Shown: positions 28,851-33,471 of the stretch, one piece after another
Position numbering within the stretch: the first letter of the stretch is position 1
Layout: each line of letters begins with the position of its first letter
DNA from: Sphingomonadaceae bacterium
Lineage (GTDB): Bacteria; Pseudomonadota; Alphaproteobacteria; Sphingomonadales; Sphingomonadaceae
Length of the DNA: 33,471 nt
Assembly: GCA_019090585.1 (NCBI GenBank)
Contig: JAHRVR010000169.1
Location: 1-33,471, forward strand
Reading direction: 5' to 3'
Notes under the pieces: generated by a model
Told to the model about the DNA's origin: nothing
Database searches by the model: none
What the model saw: only the letters and a program-made list of their open reading frames with translations
Position numbers and translations under genes: made by a program

Positions 28851-30671
28851 TCAGGCCGTTTCCGGGAGTCCCAGGCTTTCCGCGATCTCCTTTGAGACCG
28901 GCACTGGATATTCCAGCAGCATCTGGCCCATGGATTTGGCCACCGGATCAAGCCGCAGGGATTGCGCGCCGCCGCCCTGAAGTGAATTCTTGACCACGAA
29001 GTTCAGGCCATGGGTGCCGGGCATGACAAAGCGGTCGATCTGCGGTTCCGCGTCACTAAGCAGATGCGCATACCACTGGCCGACGGTGTGCTGGTCCAGC
29101 GCCGCCGCGATGTAAGGGGCAAAACGCGGCTCTCGCGCAAAGACACCGACGTTGAACAGGTTTCCCTTGTCGCCGCTGCGCGCCCAGGCAAGGCTGATGA
29201 GCGGGACCGTCAGTTCCGGTTCGGCATTGGTGGGATGAGCGGGCTCGGGCGGGCGGGCCAGCATCGATTCCTCGAACCATCTTGAAGGTGCAGCCGTTAA
29301 TGCGACCGCTTGACCATCGACACTGACTTGCGGGGTGAAGTCCGATTTATTCACGAGGAACAGGAATACACGCATCAAAGGACGTGTGCTGCCCAGATTG
29401 CCGCCCAGACCGATAGTGGTGCCCGGCGACATCGAGGAAATGGAGCTGACTTGTTCCTTGAGGAAGATCTGCGGGCCGATCGGCTCGTCGTGAGTCACCG
29501 AAATCATCGCTACGACTTCACGTGCATTTTCACCGCGTGAACGGGGGCCATAGCTCGTCTCGGCTCCTATCACTTCGACATGGGTTTCGTTTAGCGGCTT
29601 GGCGTTGCGGTTGCGAAGCAAGGTGTTGGTGCGTTCGAACAGTGCCTCTGCCTGACGGCGCGCCTTGGCAGGCGCATTGATGCCGACGATGGGCTGGAAT
29701 GCGGTGCCGCGCCAGCCTTGCGAATACGTCGCGCAGACTTTGTAAGTGCTGGTCGGCGCATAGCCTTTTGCGCCCCTTACACGGACCCGGTTCGGCCCAT
29801 CCGGCGCCATGACGACCTCGCTCCAGTCACATACTGCATCGGGGACGATATAGGCTTGCGGGTCGCTGACTTCGTAAATCATTTGTTCGGCCACCGTGCC
29901 GGTTGATACAAGGCCGCCCGTTCCCTCCGGCTTGCTCACCACAAAAGTGCCGTCCGAATGACAATCGACGAATGGGTTGCCGATATTGGCGGGGTCCGGG
30001 ATGCTTTCCCAATCGGTGAAAGTGCCGCCGGTGACTTGTGTGGAACATTCGGTCAGGTGGCCGACCAGCGTTCCTGCCGAGAGCAGGTCCCAATCATCGG
30101 GCGTCCAGCCAAATTCATGGATCAGCGGGCCGAGTGCCAGTGCGCTGTCCACTGCGCGCCCTGTCAGCACAATATCCGCGCCTGCATCAAGCGCAGCGGC
30201 AATCGGGAATCCGCCGAAATAGGCGTTCATGCTTGAGAAGTTTACATCATCTGGAAGTGGCTCTCCGCTGAACATTTCGCGAAGACCCTGGGCGTGAAAT
30301 TCGTCCACCCGGCCGCGCATATCATCGCCGGTTACGATGCCGATCTTTGCGGTAAGTCCAAGCTCGGCGAGCAGCTTGCGCAGTGCATCGGCTGCGCCCT
30401 GAGGATTAAGTCCGCCCCAATTGGTAATGATCCTGGTGCCCGAGCCGATCATGTCCTTCAGAAAGGGCGCCATGTCGCGCAGGAGGTTTGGGCTGAAACC
30501 TTCGGGATTGGTTTTCGTATCGCTGGAGAGCGATGCCATCGTCAGTTCGGCAAGGTAATCATAGACAATGTAATCGCACTTCGCCGCGATCAGTGCCGGA
30601 TGGCCAATGAAGCTATCGTCGAAAAAGGCGGTGCCGCCACCTATGCGGACGACTTTACCTGTCTTTGCCAT
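28851..30671 (-). CDS. acyclic terpene utilisation AtuA family protein (DUF1446 plus AtuA C-terminal domain fusion)
   Basis: KVVRIGGGTAFFDDSFIGHPALIAAKCDYIVYDYLAELTMASL; C-terminal LAWARSGDKGNLFNVGVFAREP. Confidence 0.9.
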   Translation of the reverse strand: MAKTGKVVRIGGGTAFFDDSFIGHPALIAAKCDYIVYDYLAELTMASLSSDTKTNPEGFSPNLLRDMAPFLKDMIGSGTRIITNWGGLNPQGAADALRKLLAELGLTAKIGIVTGDDMRGRVDEFHAQGLREMFSGEPLPDDVNFSSMNAYFGGFPIAAALDAGADIVLTGRAVDSALALGPLIHEFGWTPDDWDLLSAGTLVGHLTECSTQVTGGTFTDWESIPDPANIGNPFVDCHSDGTFVVSKPEGTGGLVSTGTVAEQMIYEVSDPQAYIVPDAVCDWSEVVMAPDGPNRVRVRGAKGYAPTSTYKVCATYSQGWRGTAFQPIVGINAPAKARRQAEALFERTNTLLRNRNAKPLNETHVEVIGAETSYGPRSRGENAREVVAMISVTHDEPIGPQIFLKEQVSSISSMSPGTTIGLGGNLGSTRPLMRVFLFLVNKSDFTPQVSVDGQAVALTAAPSRWFEESMLARPPEPAHPTNAEPELTVPLISLAWARSGDKGNLFNVGVFAREPRFAPYIAAALDQHTVGQWYAHLLSDAEPQIDRFVMPGTHGLNFVVKNSLQGGGAQSLRLDPVAKSMGQMLLEYPVPVSKEIAESLGLPETA

Positions 30672-30776
30672 TGTTCATCTCTCTCCGGGCCGGGAACCGT
30701 TTTTTTGCACGGTTTCAACGCATGAATGGCTGGGCATGAACGGCTGGCCTGAAAAAGTCCAATTCAACTACCTGTA

Positions 30777-30812
30777 TGGGCAGGCCTTACTAATTGGGCA
30801 GGCCTTGCTAGC
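30777..30812. repeat. 18-bp tandem duplication at the 3' end of the redoxin gene
   Basis: TGGGCAGGCCTTACTAAT / TGGGCAGGCCTTGCTAGC, directly adjacent, 3 mismatches; second copy carries the redoxin stop codon. Confidence 0.85.
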
Positions 30813-31401
30813 TGCTGATAGCATCCAGCATTGCGATCACGTCCTGATTGGAAGGGCGAGAGCGAAAGTCTGCAGCGACGTATTTCTTGAGGACGGTTCC
30901 GTCTGGCGCAAGGAACAGGATCGAGGCAAGCGGCACACCAAAGGCAAAGCTGTCCTTCCCATATTGAGGGTCGCGCAAGTCCAGCGCGCTGATCATCTTT
31001 GCGCCCTTGTCGCTCAGCAGGGTGTAAGCGATCCCGTTCTCTCCGGCAAAAGTCGCAAGCGTGGCGGGATCGTCATAGGATAGCGCAGCCAGTGAGAACC
31101 CTTTTTCGGAGACGGCGGCGTGAATGTCCTGGGTGCGCGCCAGCTGCGCCTTGCAAAAAACGCACCAGTCAGCGGACCGAACGAGGAAAAGGACCATCCC
31201 GTTTTCGCCCATTTGCGCGCCAAGTGTCGTCGGCGCGGCTTTGCTGTCCTGCAAGGCCATTTCGATGGGTGCCTTCTTGCCAACCGCGATCCCGGTATCG
31301 ACCGGTTTCGGAGGCAGCAGCGCGGGACCGAGCATCCAGATTGCGGCCGCTACAATCGCCACAACGATAATGCCTGTTGCATAGAGTGCGATCTTCTTCA
31401 T
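30808..31401 (-). CDS. membrane-anchored redoxin / AhpC-TSA-like protein
   Basis: N-terminal TM segment MKKIALYATGIIVVAIVAAAIWMLG; RSADWCVFCKAQLART; preceded by GAGAGGACCC RBS-like sequence. Confidence 0.85.
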   Translation of the reverse strand: MKKIALYATGIIVVAIVAAAIWMLGPALLPPKPVDTGIAVGKKAPIEMALQDSKAAPTTLGAQMGENGMVLFLVRSADWCVFCKAQLARTQDIHAAVSEKGFSLAALSYDDPATLATFAGENGIAYTLLSDKGAKMISALDLRDPQYGKDSFAFGVPLASILFLAPDGTVLKKYVAADFRSRPSNQDVIAMLDAISS

Positions 31402-31455
31402 GGGTCCTCTCCCGCAATTCCCGGAAAACTCGCTGCATTCACCTGCTGGCGGCAA

Positions 31456-31494
31456 TGCAATCTGTCTGTGCAATCTGTCTGTGCAATCTGACAG
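31456..31494. repeat. 13-bp tandem repeat, three copies (TGCAATCTGTCTG) plus start of a fourth
   Basis: TGCAATCTGTCTG x2, TGCAATCTGACAG, then TGCAAG. Confidence 0.9.
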
Positions 31495-31507
31495 TGCAAG
31501 GGCACTG

Positions 31508-31536
31508 CCGTAAAGCCAATTCGGCTTGCGGTTTTT
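31508..31536 (+). terminator. possible rho-independent terminator-like hairpin
   Basis: CCGTAAAGCC-AATTC-GGCTTGCGG stem followed by TTTTT; flanking genes are both on the minus strand, so function is uncertain. Confidence 0.4.
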
Positions 31537-31568
31537 CCCAAAAAACGAAGTGACCGCTGGGAAAGGCG

Positions 31569-32198
31569 CTATTTCGGGTGGATGGGAATGACCTGATCGG
31601 CCAGCCTGTCCACTTCATCGCGGTCATGGCTGACATAGAGGATTGGCAGTTTCAGTTCATCGCGGATTCGCTCGATGACTTGCATGATCTCCTCGCGCCT
31701 TGCCTGGTCGAGAGAGGCCAGTGGCTCGTCCATGAGCAGGCAGCGCGGACCGCTCAGCAAGGCCCGCCCAATCGCCACGCGCTGTGCCTCTCCGCCAGAC
31801 AGGGTGGGCGCCATGCGGTCCATCAGCTGCTCGATGCCGAGGAAGGAAATCGCCTCGTCCGGGGAAAGCCAGCGGCGGTCTTGCGGCGCAAGGTTCCATC
31901 CGAACAACAGGTTCTGCCGGACGGTACGGTGGGGGAACAGACGTCCGTCCTGAAAGACATATCCGCACGCGCGTTGTTCCGGCGGAAGGTCTATGGCGCT
32001 ATCACTGTCGAACAACACCTCGCCATTGACGGCAATGCGGCCGCGTTCGGGCCTGAGCAGCCCGGCAACGGCGTCAAGCACGCTCGTCTTGCCTGCGCCG
32101 GATGGACCGAACAGGGCGGTAAGCCCGGACAATGCCTTGAAGTCGCCCGATATGCGGCGCCCGCCGCGGCGAATGACGATGTCGATCTCAAAGAACAT
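31569..32198 (-). CDS. modC: molybdate ABC transporter ATP-binding protein, short form
   Basis: Walker A FGPSGAGKTSVLDAVAGLL, LSGGEAQRVAIGRALLSGPRCLLMDEPLASLD; overlaps the modB 3' end. Confidence 0.88.
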   Translation of the reverse strand: MFFEIDIVIRRGGRRISGDFKALSGLTALFGPSGAGKTSVLDAVAGLLRPERGRIAVNGEVLFDSDSAIDLPPEQRACGYVFQDGRLFPHRTVRQNLLFGWNLAPQDRRWLSPDEAISFLGIEQLMDRMAPTLSGGEAQRVAIGRALLSGPRCLLMDEPLASLDQARREEIMQVIERIRDELKLPILYVSHDRDEVDRLADQVIPIHPK

Positions 32199-32889
32199 GG
32201 CCGCCCCTGCCATGTCCGCTGCGCCGCGCGAGCCATTCGGAAAGGACAAGCGCGCCAAGCGACAGGGCGACTGAAATCAGCGCCAGCCGCGTAACCGCCA
32301 CTTCGTTTCCCGGCAGTTGCAGCCCGGTGTAAATGGCCAGCGGCAAAGTGCGCGTTTGGCCGGGAATGTTCGAGACAAATGTTACCGTCGCGCCGAATTC
32401 GCCAAGCGAACGGGCGAGGCCCAGAACCATGCCCGCCACAACGCCCGGCGATGCGAGCGGCAAAGTGACTTCGAAGAACGTACGCCACTTTCCGGCTCCG
32501 AGCGTGCGCGCGGCGCTTTCATACCGCCGGTCCACGCTTTCCAGCGAAAGCCGCATGGCGCGCACCATCAGCGGAAGCGCCATGACGGCAGCGGCAAGCG
32601 CGGCCCCGGTCCAGCGAAACATCAGTGTTACCCCGAACCAGTCAGCCAGCAGTCGTCCGACAGGCCCATTCGCACCGAACGCGATGAGCAGCAGCCAGCC
32701 TGTCACCACCGGGGGAAGCACAAGCGGTAAATGCACCAGAGCATCAAGCAGGACTTTGCCGGGGAAGCTACGACGTGCGAGCACCCAGGCAAGGGCAAAG
32801 GCAAAGGGCAGCGTGACAAGGATCGCAAGGCAGCTTACGCGCAGCGACAGGGCCACAACCTGCCATTCGGAAGGGGAAAGGATCGTCAA
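32188..32889 (-). CDS. modB: molybdate ABC transporter permease
   Basis: VHLPLVLPPVVTGWLLL, ESAARTLGAGKWRTFFEVTLPLASPGVVAGMVLGLARSLGEFGATV. Confidence 0.92.
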   Translation of the reverse strand: MTILSPSEWQVVALSLRVSCLAILVTLPFAFALAWVLARRSFPGKVLLDALVHLPLVLPPVVTGWLLLIAFGANGPVGRLLADWFGVTLMFRWTGAALAAAVMALPLMVRAMRLSLESVDRRYESAARTLGAGKWRTFFEVTLPLASPGVVAGMVLGLARSLGEFGATVTFVSNIPGQTRTLPLAIYTGLQLPGNEVAVTRLALISVALSLGALVLSEWLARRSGHGRGGHVL

Positions 32890-32938
32890 ACCCTTTCATC
32901 CCCGTTTGCACGCACCACTGTTTCTCCCCGACCTCGAT

Positions 32939-32958
32939 CTATATTCGTCCGTGTATAG
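32939..32958. promoter_or_regulatory. possible ModE-like dyad CTATATT-N6-TGTATAG upstream of modB
   Basis: Imperfect inverted repeat with 5-bp perfect outer arms (CTATA/TATAG), about 50 bp upstream of the modB start. Confidence 0.35.
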
Positions 32959-33061
32959 TTGCGGCGGTGCGGATGGGAAGAGCCGCAATGAGCCTGTCGC
33001 TGAGATTGCGCTGGCTGGCCGGGGCAGATACTCCGGCCCAAGCGATGGAGAATGCCCCAAA

Positions 33062-33471
33062 ATGACCGACCGCCGACGTTTTGCCCCGGCCACCCAGCGC
33101 AACGCCGATCCGATTCTGGACGTGCTGCGCGATGAATTGCCGGAGAGCGGGCTGGTTCTTGAAATTGCCAGCGGCACAGGCGAGCACGCTGTTCATTTCG
33201 CAAGTGCCTTGCCGCAGATAACCTGGCAGCCGACCGACCCTTTGGCCAATGCGCGCGAATCCATTGGCGATTGGGTGGCGGGGGAGGGCCTGGACAATGT
33301 CCGTGCGCCGCTGGAGCTCGATGCGTCATCCGCCACGTGGCCTCTCGAACATGCCGATGCGATCGTTTGCATCAATATGGTGCATATCAGCCCGTGGGAA
33401 GCGACCGAGGGGCTGATGCGCGGCGCGCGGCGGCTGTTGCCAGCGGGCGGCCTGCTTTATCTCTACGGGCC
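33062..33471 (+). CDS. DUF938 SAM-dependent methyltransferase-like protein, truncated at window end
   Basis: Open frame to window end: MTDRRRFAPATQRNADPILDVLRDELPESGLVLEIASGTGEHAVHFA...INMVHISPWEATEGLMRGARRLLPAGGLLYLYG. Confidence 0.9.
   Translation, partial: MTDRRRFAPATQRNADPILDVLRDELPESGLVLEIASGTGEHAVHFASALPQITWQPTDPLANARESIGDWVAGEGLDNVRAPLELDASSATWPLEHADAIVCINMVHISPWEATEGLMRGARRLLPAGGLLYLYG

Noticed and set aside
28851-30671. Complete acyclic terpene (atu) or leucine/isovalerate (liu) pathway
   Set aside because: Only the AtuA-like protein is present; carboxylase subunits and the hydratase are not in the window.
1-33471. Mobile element, prophage, CRISPR or tRNA-associated island boundary
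   Set aside because: No transposase, integrase, phage gene, CRISPR-like repeat-spacer pattern or tRNA was recognised.

Overview
GC-rich alphaproteobacterial (probably sphingomonad, by inference) catabolic island of about 27 CDSs, ending in orphan-looking modBC genes and a DUF938 methyltransferase. The island combines four acyl-CoA dehydrogenase loci, two CaiB-type CoA-transferases, 3-hydroxyacyl-CoA dehydrogenase, two acyl-CoA synthetases, a canonical thiolase plus a thiolase-like protein, an AtuA/DUF1446 fusion and a D-aminoacylase-like amidohydrolase. It also has a minus-strand oxidative operon: BVMO > SDR > alpha/beta hydrolase > Zn-ADH > CYP101-like P450 > epoxide hydrolase. Taken together this looks like an uncharacterised pathway for a cyclic or terpenoid-like substrate: hydroxylation, alcohol to ketone, Baeyer-Villiger lactone, hydrolysis, CoA activation, beta-oxidation. 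Several enzymes deviate at catalytic motifs: BVMO fingerprint His>Gln, a P450 I-helix without its acid, a thiolase fold without the nucleophilic Cys, and an amidohydrolase that seems to lack two metal-binding His. Several dyad-symmetric operator candidates and short tandem repeats lie in the intergenic gaps. No rRNA, tRNA, CRISPR array or transposase was recognised. All family calls are by eye; no searches were run.
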